Positions 1-8,757 of a stretch of DNA of 64,000 nt are shown here, piece after piece (the stretch's first letter is position 1; every line of letters starts with the position of its first letter). The stretch is from Parvimonas parva (GTDB lineage: Bacteria > Bacillota > Clostridia > Tissierellales > Peptoniphilaceae): the NCBI RefSeq assembly GCF_016552165.1, contig NZ_JACVDA010000001.1, forward strand, positions 62,001 through 126,000. Reading direction: 5' to 3'. Both the position numbers and the translations under genes were made by a program. The notes beneath the pieces are model-generated. The model was not told the origin of the DNA. It made no database searches and saw only the letters and a list, made by a program, of their open reading frames with translations.

Positions 1-509
1 CTATGCTCTGACGTTTTTATCAAATCAAAAAGGATAGTTTCAACATTAGTAACACTTACACCCAATTCTTTAATTAAATCCAAGCCATTTTTAAAATTTT
101 CTTCACTTCTTGAGCCGACAGTTTCAAAAGGAACAAAAACTTCAAAATGCTCTTTTAAATCTCTAACTGTTTGATAAACACAAATATGAGTTTCTACACC
201 CGTAACGATTATAGAAGTTTTTCCGTTTTCTTTAAGTTTCAAAAGCTCATCTTCAATAATCGGATAAGCAGAGAAACAATTTTTAGAAAAATATTTTGCA
301 TTTGCATCTAACAAAGAGGATTTAATTTCTGTAACAGTTTCTCCAATCCCCTTAGGATATTGTTCGGTATAAATTATCGGGATGTTAAGCTCTTTACAAG
401 CCTTAATCAAAATATCTGTGTATTTTATTATTCTTTCATTATTTTTTATTACCGGCATTAGCCTTTCTTGAATGTCCAACACCAATAAAATCATATTTTC
501 TATTTTCAT
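1..509 (-). CDS. Isochorismatase-family cysteine hydrolase (3' end outside window)
   Basis: The minus strand is open from an ATG at 509 to the window edge, about 169 codons, so the C-terminus is missing. A GGAG ribosome binding site lies just upstream of the ATG. The N-terminus has the family's catalytic Asp region (LLVLDIQERLMP), a Lys region (IIYTEQYPKG) and the nucleophile block VTGVETHICVYQT with its Cys. This fits the YcaC/nicotinamidase-like branch of the isochorismatase superfamily; family members hydrolyse amide or vinyl-ether bonds in the cytoplasm. The substrate cannot be read from sequence. It is transcribed divergently from the choline gene cluster. The family call is secure and the function is open. 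Confidence 0.85.
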   Translation of the reverse strand, partial: MKIENMILLVLDIQERLMPVIKNNERIIKYTDILIKACKELNIPIIYTEQYPKGIGETVTEIKSSLLDANAKYFSKNCFSAYPIIEDELLKLKENGKTSIIVTGVETHICVYQTVRDLKEHFEVFVPFETVGSRSEENFKNGLDLIKELGVSVTNVETILFDLIKTSEH

Positions 510-743
510 AAAATTCTCCATTCTAAATTAAAATATAAACCATTGGTAACTATTTTATCATTTTATAGATATTTTTTCAACAGAAATGGGAAATTTTTTC
601 ATATTTTGTGAAAATATTGGTAAAATTCTATTAAAAAAAGCTACTATTTTAATTAAGATATTGTAAATATTTGTTATTAGAATTTTAAAGCAAAAAAATT
701 TTATAATTTTTTAAATTTATTATTCAATTTTAGATAAAATTTG

Positions 744-772
744 TTGACTTTTAGTAATATTTAATATATAAT
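744..772 (+). promoter_or_regulatory. Promoter of the lic-type operon
   Basis: TTGACT at 744-749 and TATAAT at 767-772 are separated by exactly 17 bases, close to the sigma-A consensus. The start codon at 801 follows after a short leader with an AGAGGTG ribosome binding site. The rest of 510-743 is AT-rich and shows no other gene. Confidence 0.75.
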
Positions 773-800
773 GTTCATAAAGTAATATTAAGAGGTGTTT

Positions 801-2552
801 ATGAACAGAATTGATTTAGATATACTAAAGCATATTTATAAAAATAAATATACTAATCAAAGAGAATTGTCAAAGTTAACAGGATATTCTCTAGGAGCTG
901 TAAATAAGGCTATAAAAAATTTATTGGAAAATGAATATATTGATGAAAATATCAATTTGACAAATATTTCAAAAAAATTAATAAAAGATAACAGTCCAAA
1001 AAGTGCCATTATTTTGTCCGCAGGTTTCGGTATGAGAATGGTACCTATAAATTTAGAAATGCCAAAGGCTCTGCTTGAAGTTAATGGAGAGGTTTTAATA
1101 GAGAGAACTATAAGGCAATTAAAGGAAAAAGGAATAAATAAGATATTTGTTGTTGTAGGTTTTTTAAAGGAAAAATTTGAGTATTTAATAGATAAATTTG
1201 GTGTTGAACTTATTATTAATCCGGAGTATGCTACTAAAAATAATTTATTTTCATTAAATTTGGTTTTGGAAAATTTAGATAATTCATATATAATTCCTTG
1301 TGATATTTTGTGTAAGGAAAATCCATTTAATGAAGTTGAAACATATTCTTGGTATATGGTTACAGATGAGCTTGATGAAAATAGTACTGTAAAGGTAAAT
1401 AAGAAAAACAATCTTGTTTCTGCAAGTGAAACGGAAAATGGAAATAAAATGATTGGGATTTCTTATCTTTGTGGAAAAGAGGCTGATTTTGTAAAGAAAA
1501 GAGTATCTGATTTAGTTAAATTTAATAAAAATAGAAATTTATTTTGGGAAAGTGCATTGATTAAGGATAATAAATTTTTAATTTATCCAAAACTTGTTAG
1601 TTCAAAAAAATATTTTGAAATAAATACTTACGAACAGCTAAGAGAAATTGACAGCGGTTCTAATAATTTGCAAACAGATGCGATAAATATAATATGTGAT
1701 TGTTTAAATGTTGGAATTGAAGATATTAAGGAAATTAAAGTTTTAAAAAAAGGAATGACAAATCGTTCATTTATATTTACCGTTAAAGGTGAAAAATATA
1801 TTATGAGAATTCCAGGAGAGGGAACTTCAGAACTTATAGATAGAAAGCAAGAGGCCCAAGTGTATTCTGTTATAAAAGATAAAGGAATTTGTGATGATTT
1901 AGTTTATATCAATCCCGAAAACGGCTATAAAATTACAAAGTTTATTGAAAATTCAAGAACTTGTGATGACAAAAATAATGATGATTTAAAAAAATGTATG
2001 GAAAAAATAAAGCTATTGCATTCTTTGAATTTAAAAGTAAATCACGAATTTGATATTTTTGAAAAAATAAATTTTTATGAATCTTTATGGAAAAATAAAA
2101 AATCTATTTATTCTGATTACAAGGATACAAAGGAAAAAATTTTTTCTTTAAAAGATTTTATAGAAAAAAATGTAAAAACTAAATGTCTAGCTCATATTGA
2201 TGCAAATTGTGATAACTTTTTGTTTTCAACAGACTCATCACTTCGTTTAATCGACTGGGAATATGCCTCTATGCAAGATCCGGATATAGATATTGCAATG
2301 TTTTGCATATACTCTCTTTACGATAAAAAACAGATTGATAATTTGATTGATATATACTTTGAAGGATCTGTTCTCAAAAATACTAAAATAAAAATTTATG
2401 CATATATTGCTTGTTGCGGATTACTTTGGAGTAATTGGTGTGAGTATAAGTTAGATTTTGGTGTCGAGTTTGGAGAGTATTCTCTTAAACAATACAGATA
2501 TGCCAAAGATTATTATAAGATTGTAAAAGAATTATTAGGAGAGGATTTTTAA
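801..2552 (+). CDS. Helix-turn-helix / phosphocholine cytidylyltransferase / choline kinase fusion (LicC-LicA type)
   Basis: Three domains are visible. Residues ~1-60 form a winged helix-turn-helix (QRELSKLTGYSLGAVNKAI). Residues ~65-285 form a nucleotidyltransferase with a pyrophosphorylase loop (SAGFGMRMVP followed by MPKALLEV), as in LicC, which makes CDP-choline. Residues ~290-580 are a choline kinase/APH fold with the Brenner motif HIDANCDNFL and the metal-binding LIDWEYA, as in LicA. The fused enzyme would convert choline to phosphocholine and then to CDP-choline for cell-surface decoration. The helix-turn-helix suggests self-regulation, which is inferred. The ATG at 801 is preferred over the upstream GTG at 795 because AGAGGTG sits correctly before it. 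One base separates it from the BCCT transporter, so the two are an operon. No LicD transferase is in the window. Confidence 0.88.
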   Translation: MNRIDLDILKHIYKNKYTNQRELSKLTGYSLGAVNKAIKNLLENEYIDENINLTNISKKLIKDNSPKSAIILSAGFGMRMVPINLEMPKALLEVNGEVLIERTIRQLKEKGINKIFVVVGFLKEKFEYLIDKFGVELIINPEYATKNNLFSLNLVLENLDNSYIIPCDILCKENPFNEVETYSWYMVTDELDENSTVKVNKKNNLVSASETENGNKMIGISYLCGKEADFVKKRVSDLVKFNKNRNLFWESALIKDNKFLIYPKLVSSKKYFEINTYEQLREIDSGSNNLQTDAINIICDCLNVGIEDIKEIKVLKKGMTNRSFIFTVKGEKYIMRIPGEGTSELIDRKQEAQVYSVIKDKGICDDLVYINPENGYKITKFIENSRTCDDKNNDDLKKCMEKIKLLHSLNLKVNHEFDIFEKINFYESLWKNKKSIYSDYKDTKEKIFSLKDFIEKNVKTKCLAHIDANCDNFLFSTDSSLRLIDWEYASMQDPDIDIAMFCIYSLYDKKQIDNLIDIYFEGSVLKNTKIKIYAYIACCGLLWSNWCEYKLDFGVEFGEYSLKQYRYAKDYYKIVKELLGEDF

Positions 2553-2553
2553 T

Positions 2554-4080
2554 ATGAAAAATAATTTAAAGAATCAAATAGACTGGATAGCTACGATTGT
2601 TCCATTGGTAGGAGTTGTAATAGTAAGTATATTATTTTTATTTCAATCTGAAAGTTCTACTTTTGTTTTGGAAAGTATAAGAACATTTTTAGGTGATGAT
2701 TTTGGAATTTACTATGCAATTTTAGGTGTTGGAATACTTCTTTGCAGTTTGTATATTGCTTTTTCAAAATATGGGACAATAAAACTTGGAAAAAAAGACG
2801 ATAAGATAGAATTTTCATCTTTTACTTGGGGAGTTATGATTTTTACATCCACAATGGCGGCAGATATTCTATTTTATTCATTATGTGAATGGGCTTTATA
2901 TTCAAATGAAGCACATATTAAAAATATGGGTGGAATTCAAAAATGGGCATCTACCTATCCGCTATTTCATTGGGGGCCAATAGCTTGGAGTTTTTACATA
3001 ATCCTTGCAGTAGCTTTTGGTTTTATGTTACATGTTAGAGGAAGAGAAAAACAAAAATTCTCAGAAGGTTGTAGAGCAATTTTGGGAAATAAGGTTGATG
3101 GAATTGTTGGTAAGATTATAGACTTGATAGCAGTTTTTGCACTTATAGCAGGAACGGCGACTACTTTTTCACTTGCAACACCATTATTATCTTCATCAAT
3201 AGCAAAAGTTTTTCACATTCAAAACAGTACCATTTTAACCGTTTTAATTTTGCTTTTGATTGCCTTTGTATATACTTTTGCAGTTTTATTTGGAATGAAA
3301 GGAATCTCAACACTTGCAAATTTCTGTTCATATTTTTTCTTTGCACTACTATTTTACTTTTTGTTTTTAGGAGGAGAAACAAGATATATTCTAGAGACAG
3401 GTTTTAGTGCAGTTGGAAATTTATTACAAAATTTTATCGGATTATCAACTTGGATGGACCCACTTAGAGAAACTTCATTTCCACAACATTGGACAATTTA
3501 TTATTGGGCTTATTGGATGGTTTGGTGTGTTGCAACTCCGTTTTTCATCGGAAAAATTTCAAAAGGAAGAACTATTAAACAGACAATTCTAGGTGGATAT
3601 TCCTGGGGAATTTTAGGAACCTTTACCTCATTTATAATTCTTGGAAATTATGGAATGAGTGTACAATTAAAAAAAGGAATTGATATATCAGGATTTATAT
3701 CAAACGGAGGAAGTCATTCAGATGCTATCCTTAAAATTTTTGACACATTACCTTTTACCGAAATAGGACTTTTGTTGTTGGTTATAACTATGATAGCTTT
3801 TTATTCAACAACATTTGACGCATTAACAATGGTAATAGCATCATATTCATATAAAAAATTACCAATAAACGAAGAACCTCATAGATTAGTAAAAGTCTTT
3901 TGGTCAATAGTATTTATACTATTTCCAATTTCATTGATATTTATGGAAAAATCTATGTATAGTTTACAATCCATTGCTATTATTTCAGCATTTCCGATAG
4001 GAATAATAGTTTTATTAATAGTTTTTAGCTTTTTTAAAGATGCTAAGAATTACTTAAACGAGAACAAAAAATTCCAGTAA
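2554..4080 (+). CDS. BCCT-family choline/betaine/carnitine transporter
   Basis: This is a 508-residue, twelve-helix membrane protein. It has the family's Trp-rich core (YYWAYWMVWCVATPFF) followed by IGKISKGRTIKQ, which matches the BCCT signature. Family members carry quaternary ammonium compounds; the position directly behind the LicC-LicA fusion points to choline uptake. In pneumococcus this job is done by LicB, an unrelated DMT-family protein, so a BCCT carrier here would be an alternative partner. The last codons (…YLNENKKFQ) are probably not ancestral. A second copy of the 3' end at 4782-4823 reads …YLNENKKRG and then a stop, next to a terminator. See the insertion finding. Confidence 0.9.
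   Translation: MKNNLKNQIDWIATIVPLVGVVIVSILFLFQSESSTFVLESIRTFLGDDFGIYYAILGVGILLCSLYIAFSKYGTIKLGKKDDKIEFSSFTWGVMIFTSTMAADILFYSLCEWALYSNEAHIKNMGGIQKWASTYPLFHWGPIAWSFYIILAVAFGFMLHVRGREKQKFSEGCRAILGNKVDGIVGKIIDLIAVFALIAGTATTFSLATPLLSSSIAKVFHIQNSTILTVLILLLIAFVYTFAVLFGMKGISTLANFCSYFFFALLFYFLFLGGETRYILETGFSAVGNLLQNFIGLSTWMDPLRETSFPQHWTIYYWAYWMVWCVATPFFIGKISKGRTIKQTILGGYSWGILGTFTSFIILGNYGMSVQLKKGIDISGFISNGGSHSDAILKIFDTLPFTEIGLLLLVITMIAFYSTTFDALTMVIASYSYKKLPINEEPHRLVKVFWSIVFILFPISLIFMEKSMYSLQSIAIISAFPIGIIVLLIVFSFFKDAKNYLNENKKFQ
4031..4070 (+). repeat. 40-bp direct repeat, left copy
   Basis: These are the last codons of the BCCT gene. The same 40 bases recur at 4782-4821 with a single G/A difference. 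The two copies bracket the BrnT/BrnA pair. The rest of 4081-4200 is AT-rich and shows no gene. Confidence 0.9.
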
Positions 4081-4200
4081 AAAAACATCAAAATTTTGTG
4101 GTTAAGAGTAGATTTAAGGTAGATAAATTTAAATTTTGAAAGAATAATTTTATAAATATTTCCATATAAGATTGAAATCTATATGGATAAATGATTTAAT

Positions 4201-4235
4201 TTGTAAATATATTATAATTATGATATAATTATAAT
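4201..4235 (+). promoter_or_regulatory. Promoter and palindromic operator of the BrnT/BrnA operon
   Basis: A perfect inverted repeat with 11-base arms (ATTATAATTAT at 4211-4221 and its complement at 4225-4235, spacer GAT) overlaps candidate -10 boxes (TATAAT at 4223-4228 and 4230-4235). A weak -35-like TTGTAA lies at 4201. BrnA-type antitoxins with a ribbon-helix-helix fold bind palindromes over their own promoter, so this is the expected autoregulatory site. That role is inferred. Confidence 0.65.
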
Positions 4236-4260
4236 ACAATGGTTGAAAGTTGGTGATTTA

Positions 4261-4542
4261 ATGATTTTTGAATGGGATGAAACAAAAAATCAAATAAATA
4301 AAAATAAACACGGAATATCTTTTGAACAAGTGAAATCAGTATTTGAAGATGATTTGGCTATTCTTTTTGATGACCCTGATCACTCACTTGACGAAGAAAG
4401 ATTTTTAATAATTGGAATGAGTAATGAAAAAGGAGTTTGTATTGTTAGCCATTGTTATCGTGGAGCAGATGAAAAAATTAGAATAATTTCTGCAAGAAAA
4501 GCAACTAGAACAGAACAAGAAATTTACAAAAATGGAATTTAA
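4261..4542 (+). CDS. brnT: BrnT-family toxin (DUF497)
   Basis: This 93-residue protein has the full BrnT pattern: FEWDETKNQINKNKHGISF at the start, a VFEDD block, a central ERFLIIGMS strand and RIISARKATRTEQEIY at the end. BrnT folds like RelE-type ribonucleases and stops translation until bound by BrnA. The ATG at 4261 gives the usual BrnT N-terminus; an in-frame TTG at 4243 would add six atypical residues. brnA follows 12 bases later, in the usual toxin-first order. The pair sits in DNA that appears to have been inserted behind the BCCT gene. Confidence 0.9.
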   Translation: MIFEWDETKNQINKNKHGISFEQVKSVFEDDLAILFDDPDHSLDEERFLIIGMSNEKGVCIVSHCYRGADEKIRIISARKATRTEQEIYKNGI

Positions 4543-4554
4543 GGAGTTGATAGT

Positions 4555-4770
4555 ATGAGAAAAGAATATGATATTAGAAAATTAAATCCTAGAAAAAATC
4601 CTTATTCAAAATTAATTAAAAAGCAAGTAACAATAAAACTTGATGAAGATACTATCATATATTTCAAAAATCAAGCTGAAAGTACAGGTATTCCATATCA
4701 AACCTTGATTAATTTATATTTAAGAGATTGTGTTAAAAATAAACGTAATTTAGAATGTTCTTGGATTTAA
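4555..4770 (+). CDS. brnA: BrnA-family antitoxin
   Basis: This 71-residue basic protein has a ribbon-helix-helix core, KKQVTIKLDEDTIIYF, followed by a helix containing GIPYQTLINLYLRD. That is the BrnA/CopG-like pattern of an antitoxin that both neutralises BrnT and represses the operon. The N-terminal part (residues 1-25) is basic and proline-containing and would be the toxin-binding segment. It is preceded by AAGGAG. A long AT tract and the right copy of the direct repeat follow its stop. Confidence 0.85.
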   Translation: MRKEYDIRKLNPRKNPYSKLIKKQVTIKLDEDTIIYFKNQAESTGIPYQTLINLYLRDCVKNKRNLECSWI

Positions 4771-4781
4771 AAAACAAAAAA

Positions 4782-4823
4782 TTTTTAAAGATGCTAAGAA
4801 TTACTTAAACGAAAACAAAAAAA
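4782..4823 (+). repeat. 40-bp direct repeat, right copy (remnant of the original BCCT 3' end)
   Basis: It matches 4031-4070 with one mismatch and runs directly into the terminator. In the BCCT reading frame it would encode DAKNYLNENKKRG and then a stop. It is therefore probably the displaced original end of the transporter gene. Confidence 0.8.
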
Positions 4824-4843
4824 GGGGATAGCCCCCTTTTTTA
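4817..4843. terminator. Bidirectional intrinsic terminator
   Basis: A run of A and GGGG, the loop ATAG, then CCCC and a run of T make a hairpin flanked by A and T tracts on both strands. It can serve the rightward operon and the leftward gene that ends at 4841. Confidence 0.8.
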
Positions 4844-6628
4844 TTTTATCCATCTTCCGTTTTTATCAACTTTGTAACCGTCAGGAGTAGTAGTATTAGT
4901 TAGCATATAGCCACCCTTACCTAGATAGTAATATCCAATCCATTCATTCTCAGCCATAGCACCACTATCTTTAAGATAGAACCAATCATTTCCTAATAGT
5001 TTCCAACCTGTTACCATATATCCTCCGGAATTGAAATAATACCAACTTCCACTAATATACTTCCATTCTTCTTTTAAATAACTTCCATCAGAGTATTCAT
5101 ACCACCAAATACCATTATATGATTTCCAAGCTCCTGTAATCCATCTTCCGTTTTTATCAACTTTATAACCGTCAGGAGTAGTAGTATTAGTTAGCATTTT
5201 TCCATCTTTACCTAAGTAATAGTCACCAATCCATTCATTCTCAGCCATAGCACCACTATCTTTAAGATAGAACCAATCATTTCCTAATAGTTTCCAACCT
5301 GTTACCATATATCCTTCGGAATTGAAATAATACCAACTTCCACTAATATATTTCCATTCTTCTTTTAAATAACTTCCATCAGAGTATTCATACCACCAAC
5401 CTGTATCGTTCTTTTTCCACGTTGCTTGTCTTTCTTCTATCCACTTTCCATTTTTATCGACTCTGTAACCGTCAGGCGTAGTAGTGTTAGTTAGCATTTT
5501 TCCATCTTTACCTAAGTAATAGTCACCAATCCATTCATTAATAACAACTGAACCATTTCTTACATAATACCAATTATCTCTAGAGAACTCCCAACCACTT
5601 GTGTATTCACCTTTCCAATTTTTGAATTTTAATTTATTTCCGTCTTTATAAACACCATACTTTACTTTTGTTATATCGTTAATTCCGTTTCTAGTAATTT
5701 CAAAAGTTAAAGCTGTAACATCATTTCTTCCGGCATTTAAAACTTTAATTCCTTTAGAATCTAAAAATTTAAGATAATTATCAGCTACATTATAATTAGA
5801 TGTTTTTAACATATATTTTGGATTTAATGTATTTATAAAGTTTTTTGAATTTGATTTAGCTGTATCTACATGATGATTAAATTTCATAAAATCTACTTTT
5901 CCGATTAACGGAGCATATTTATCTTCTAAACCATAAACATCATTTTGTAAATCTCCTCCAAAAAATAATCTCTTACCATTAACTTCTACTATAGAAAGAA
6001 TGGAATTAAAATTATCATCATAAACTTTTTTTAAATTTTTATCTTCTTTTGGAAGATTAGGCTCATATTCATTTTCATAATTGAGCATAGAAATTTTCAT
6101 ATTTCCTAGATTAATTACAGAATCTTTTTTTGAAATATCTTGTATAACTTTAACATTATTTTCCTTTGCTGATTGTAAGGCTTTATCATATCCATATAAA
6201 TTATCCCACAACCTAGCCTTATCAGTTATTCTTGAATCAGAATATCTTTTCAAATAAAGTTTTTCAGTAGGAATTTTTTTCATTACCTTATGACAAGCAC
6301 CTATATGGTCGCTATGTGAATGTGTTACGATAATGAAATCGAATTTAGTAATGCCTAGCTCATTTATTTTATCAAATAATCTATCTTCAGTTATGTCATT
6401 AGGATTAGTAGTGATTCCTTTTCTAAAAGGATATTTTGGATTTGAACCGTCAGGATATTCATAATCCTCTCCGGTATCAATCATCGCAAAATGACCATCA
6501 CTTTCTAAAATAATAGCATCTGAGCTAAGTGAAACAGTTATAACATGAATTCTATCTTGAGCAAAAATACTTTTTGGCAATATCATTAAACTAATAAAAC
6601 ATATAGTAAATAAAAAAATTTTTTTCAA
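4841..6628 (-). CDS. Secreted metallo-beta-lactamase-fold enzyme with choline-binding repeats (Pce/CbpE-like)
   Basis: The start is a TTG at 6628: it has GGAGGGG at the right distance and begins a clear signal peptide (KKIFLFTICFISLMILPKSIFA). The upstream ATG at 6694 has no such site. Residues ~26-330 are a metallo-beta-lactamase fold with VTHSHSDHIGA, FFGGDL and FNHHVD metal ligands. Residues ~340-595 are aromatic GW-type choline-binding repeats (EWKYISGSWYYFNSEG, GWKLLGNDWFYLKDSG). This architecture is that of pneumococcal Pce, a phosphorylcholine esterase that trims phosphocholine from teichoic acid. The neighbouring choline activation genes fit that role. Other MBL nuclease or hydrolase activities remain possible. 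The repeat part contains a near-identical internal DNA duplication. Confidence 0.82.
   Translation of the reverse strand: MKKIFLFTICFISLMILPKSIFAQDRIHVITVSLSSDAIILESDGHFAMIDTGEDYEYPDGSNPKYPFRKGITTNPNDITEDRLFDKINELGITKFDFIIVTHSHSDHIGACHKVMKKIPTEKLYLKRYSDSRITDKARLWDNLYGYDKALQSAKENNVKVIQDISKKDSVINLGNMKISMLNYENEYEPNLPKEDKNLKKVYDDNFNSILSIVEVNGKRLFFGGDLQNDVYGLEDKYAPLIGKVDFMKFNHHVDTAKSNSKNFINTLNPKYMLKTSNYNVADNYLKFLDSKGIKVLNAGRNDVTALTFEITRNGINDITKVKYGVYKDGNKLKFKNWKGEYTSGWEFSRDNWYYVRNGSVVINEWIGDYYLGKDGKMLTNTTTPDGYRVDKNGKWIEERQATWKKNDTGWWYEYSDGSYLKEEWKYISGSWYYFNSEGYMVTGWKLLGNDWFYLKDSGAMAENEWIGDYYLGKDGKMLTNTTTPDGYKVDKNGRWITGAWKSYNGIWWYEYSDGSYLKEEWKYISGSWYYFNSGGYMVTGWKLLGNDWFYLKDSGAMAENEWIGYYYLGKGGYMLTNTTTPDGYKVDKNGRWIK
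4850..5431 (-). repeat. ~291-bp tandem duplication in the choline-binding region
   Basis: Segments ~4850-5140 and ~5141-5431 are almost identical. Each encodes the same order of Trp/Tyr-rich repeats, ending in NTTTPDGYKVDKNGRWI. A partial third copy begins near 5441 with more differences. The high identity indicates recent expansion of the wall-binding domain. Confidence 0.85.
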
Positions 6629-6700
6629 AATAATCCCCTCCGCATTAAAAATAAATTTCAAAAGTATTTTATCACAGATAAATTTATATTTCAAGTAAGC

Positions 6701-6731
6701 AAAAAAATCACTATTTTCACAGTGATTTTTG
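6701..6731 (-). terminator. Intrinsic terminator after the Bce-type permease
   Basis: AAAAATCACT and AGTGATTTTT form a stem over a short loop between the permease stop at 6763 and the start of the Pce-like gene. It reads as a terminator with a T run on the minus strand. Confidence 0.7.
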
Positions 6732-6762
6732 ATTGTTTATATAAAGATATCCACATCGAGTA

Positions 6763-8757
6763 TTATTTTACAATTTTGTAATATATTCTTGAAGTTATTG
6801 TGTATATTATAAAGTATAAAACTGTAAAGGCTAATACGACTACCCCGAAGTTCATTGCAAATAGTTTTGAATTGTTTAATCCAAGTCCTTTTAGCATATT
6901 GTAAAGAATTGGAAATGCGAAGGCTGAATGTGTCATTGCAACGATGAGTGGTAAGAAGAATATCCAAAGTATTTGTGTTCTAAGGCTTTTTTTAATCATC
7001 TTGTCCGGAAGTCCTACATTTTTCATTATTTGGTAATTTTGTCTGTCCTCAAAGCCTTCTGAGATTTGTTTGTAGTAAGTTATTAAAATAGTTCCTGTTA
7101 TGAAGATTAGAGAAATTATTGCTCCTAAGAATAAAAATCCTCCATTTATTTCATACATAATCTTTTTATTTATTTCTTTTGATGAAAAGCGTATTCTCAT
7201 ACCATCTTTTTTGTCTGTATCACGATAGGTAAAATTGTTTTGTAATCTTTCAAAAAATTCACCTTTATCTTTTACATTTTCGGTATCAAAAGAGAATCTT
7301 AGGTAATAAAAATATCCAGCTCCTTTTTCATACGCTTTTTCCATTTTGGCAAAAGTTTCATCGTCTTTTACTATAATTTTAATTGAATCGGCAGCTATGT
7401 GTTTTGGAGTTTCATCAGGGATTTTTACTAATTTGTAGTTTTGACCTGCTAATTCTAAATTATCAGGTTTGTAAAGACTTTTTAAATTTGATGAGTATAA
7501 AACTTCGTCATCTTTTAGAGTGTAATTTGTATTGTTTTTTTCGTTGTACTCATCTAGTATTTCAACGAATAAATATTGAGCTGTGGCTCTTTTTTTGCCT
7601 AGTGGAACAAGTTTTCCATTTTCATTTAAAACGGGTTGTAGGGAAATATGTTTGTAAATTTTCAAATCTTTAATTTTTTCGTCATTTTTTAGAATTGTAT
7701 TTAGAAATTCAGTAACTTCTCTTTTTTTTCTATTTCCTATTTCAATCCAATCTTTCTGTCTATCATCGTCAATTTGAAATTCTACAAAAAAATCTTGAGG
7801 GTCGATTGACTTTGCAACTTCTTTTATTCCTGAGTTTATAGTCAAAGTTGAGGATAATGTAACGATGATTGAAGTTGCAAGGAGCGTAATACTTGCAAGT
7901 GAAACTGCATTTGACTTCATTCTGTATAACATTCCTGAAATTGAAAGGAAATTTTTTGCTTTGTAATATAAATTTCTATTTCTCTTTAACAGTTTTAAAA
8001 TTAAAATACTAAAAGCTATAAATAGAAGATATGTCCCGAATATTACAAGAATAACTGCAGGAAAAAATTTGTAAAAGCTTTCCAATCTTCCTTCTGAAGT
8101 TATTGAAATATAATATCCGTAGCACAAGATGATAAAGCCTAAAGTTCCAAGGATAAATTTGCTTTTTGGCTCTCCCTCCGCCTTTTTTTGACTTGAAAGC
8201 AATTCGATAGGAGTTGATTTCCCGATTTTAAATATTGTCAATAAATATATAAAAATGAATGTAATTCCCAAAAAAGCGAACGTTAAAATAGCTGAAGGGG
8301 TTGAAAAGCCATAATCTATTACTTTTGCAGTTATATTTTTTGTTACTCTGTTGAGTATAACAAAGGATAATTTTCCTAAGACGAAACCACCAATTACTGA
8401 AAAAATACTAATTACAAAAAAGTTTAATATATATTCGATAAATACGATTTTTGCAATATGTTTTTTCTCTAAACCTAAAATTCCGTAGAGGGCAAACTCT
8501 TTATTTCTCCTCTTAGTTAAAAATCCATTTGCATATAAGATGAATATAAAAGTAAAAATTCCGGCTAAAATATTTCCAAATCTTATAAGCATAAGAATGT
8601 ATTCAAAATTTTCTTCAACATATTTATTTTGTCCAAGAGATGACATTATGAAAAATAACGCACTCATAATACTACTTGCAATTAAAAATGGAGTTAATAA
8701 TAAAGAATTAGCTCTCATATTTTTAAAAGCAAATTTAAAAGCCATTTTATTGTTCAT
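6763..8757 (-). CDS. BceB-type ABC transporter permease (FtsX-like)
   Basis: This 664-residue protein has the BceB layout: about four N-terminal helices with a first FtsX-like unit (residues ~55-190), further helices, a large extracellular domain (~310-520), and a final FtsX unit (FLGAIISLIFITGTILI and the last two helices). Its start overlaps the end of the ATPase gene by 11 bases, so the two are translationally coupled. In Bacillus, BceAB-type transporters detect and relieve cell-wall-active peptide antibiotics such as bacitracin and signal to a partner histidine kinase. A matching kinase and response regulator lie at 11757-13340. The ligand is unknown. Confidence 0.88.
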   Translation of the reverse strand: MNNKMAFKFAFKNMRANSLLLTPFLIASSIMSALFFIMSSLGQNKYVEENFEYILMLIRFGNILAGIFTFIFILYANGFLTKRRNKEFALYGILGLEKKHIAKIVFIEYILNFFVISIFSVIGGFVLGKLSFVILNRVTKNITAKVIDYGFSTPSAILTFAFLGITFIFIYLLTIFKIGKSTPIELLSSQKKAEGEPKSKFILGTLGFIILCYGYYISITSEGRLESFYKFFPAVILVIFGTYLLFIAFSILILKLLKRNRNLYYKAKNFLSISGMLYRMKSNAVSLASITLLATSIIVTLSSTLTINSGIKEVAKSIDPQDFFVEFQIDDDRQKDWIEIGNRKKREVTEFLNTILKNDEKIKDLKIYKHISLQPVLNENGKLVPLGKKRATAQYLFVEILDEYNEKNNTNYTLKDDEVLYSSNLKSLYKPDNLELAGQNYKLVKIPDETPKHIAADSIKIIVKDDETFAKMEKAYEKGAGYFYYLRFSFDTENVKDKGEFFERLQNNFTYRDTDKKDGMRIRFSSKEINKKIMYEINGGFLFLGAIISLIFITGTILITYYKQISEGFEDRQNYQIMKNVGLPDKMIKKSLRTQILWIFFLPLIVAMTHSAFAFPILYNMLKGLGLNNSKLFAMNFGVVVLAFTVLYFIIYTITSRIYYKIVK

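Noticed and set aside
857-1411. Long minus-strand open frame inside the LicC-LicA gene
   Set aside because: It is antisense to a clear multidomain protein, has no ribosome binding site and a low-complexity composition.
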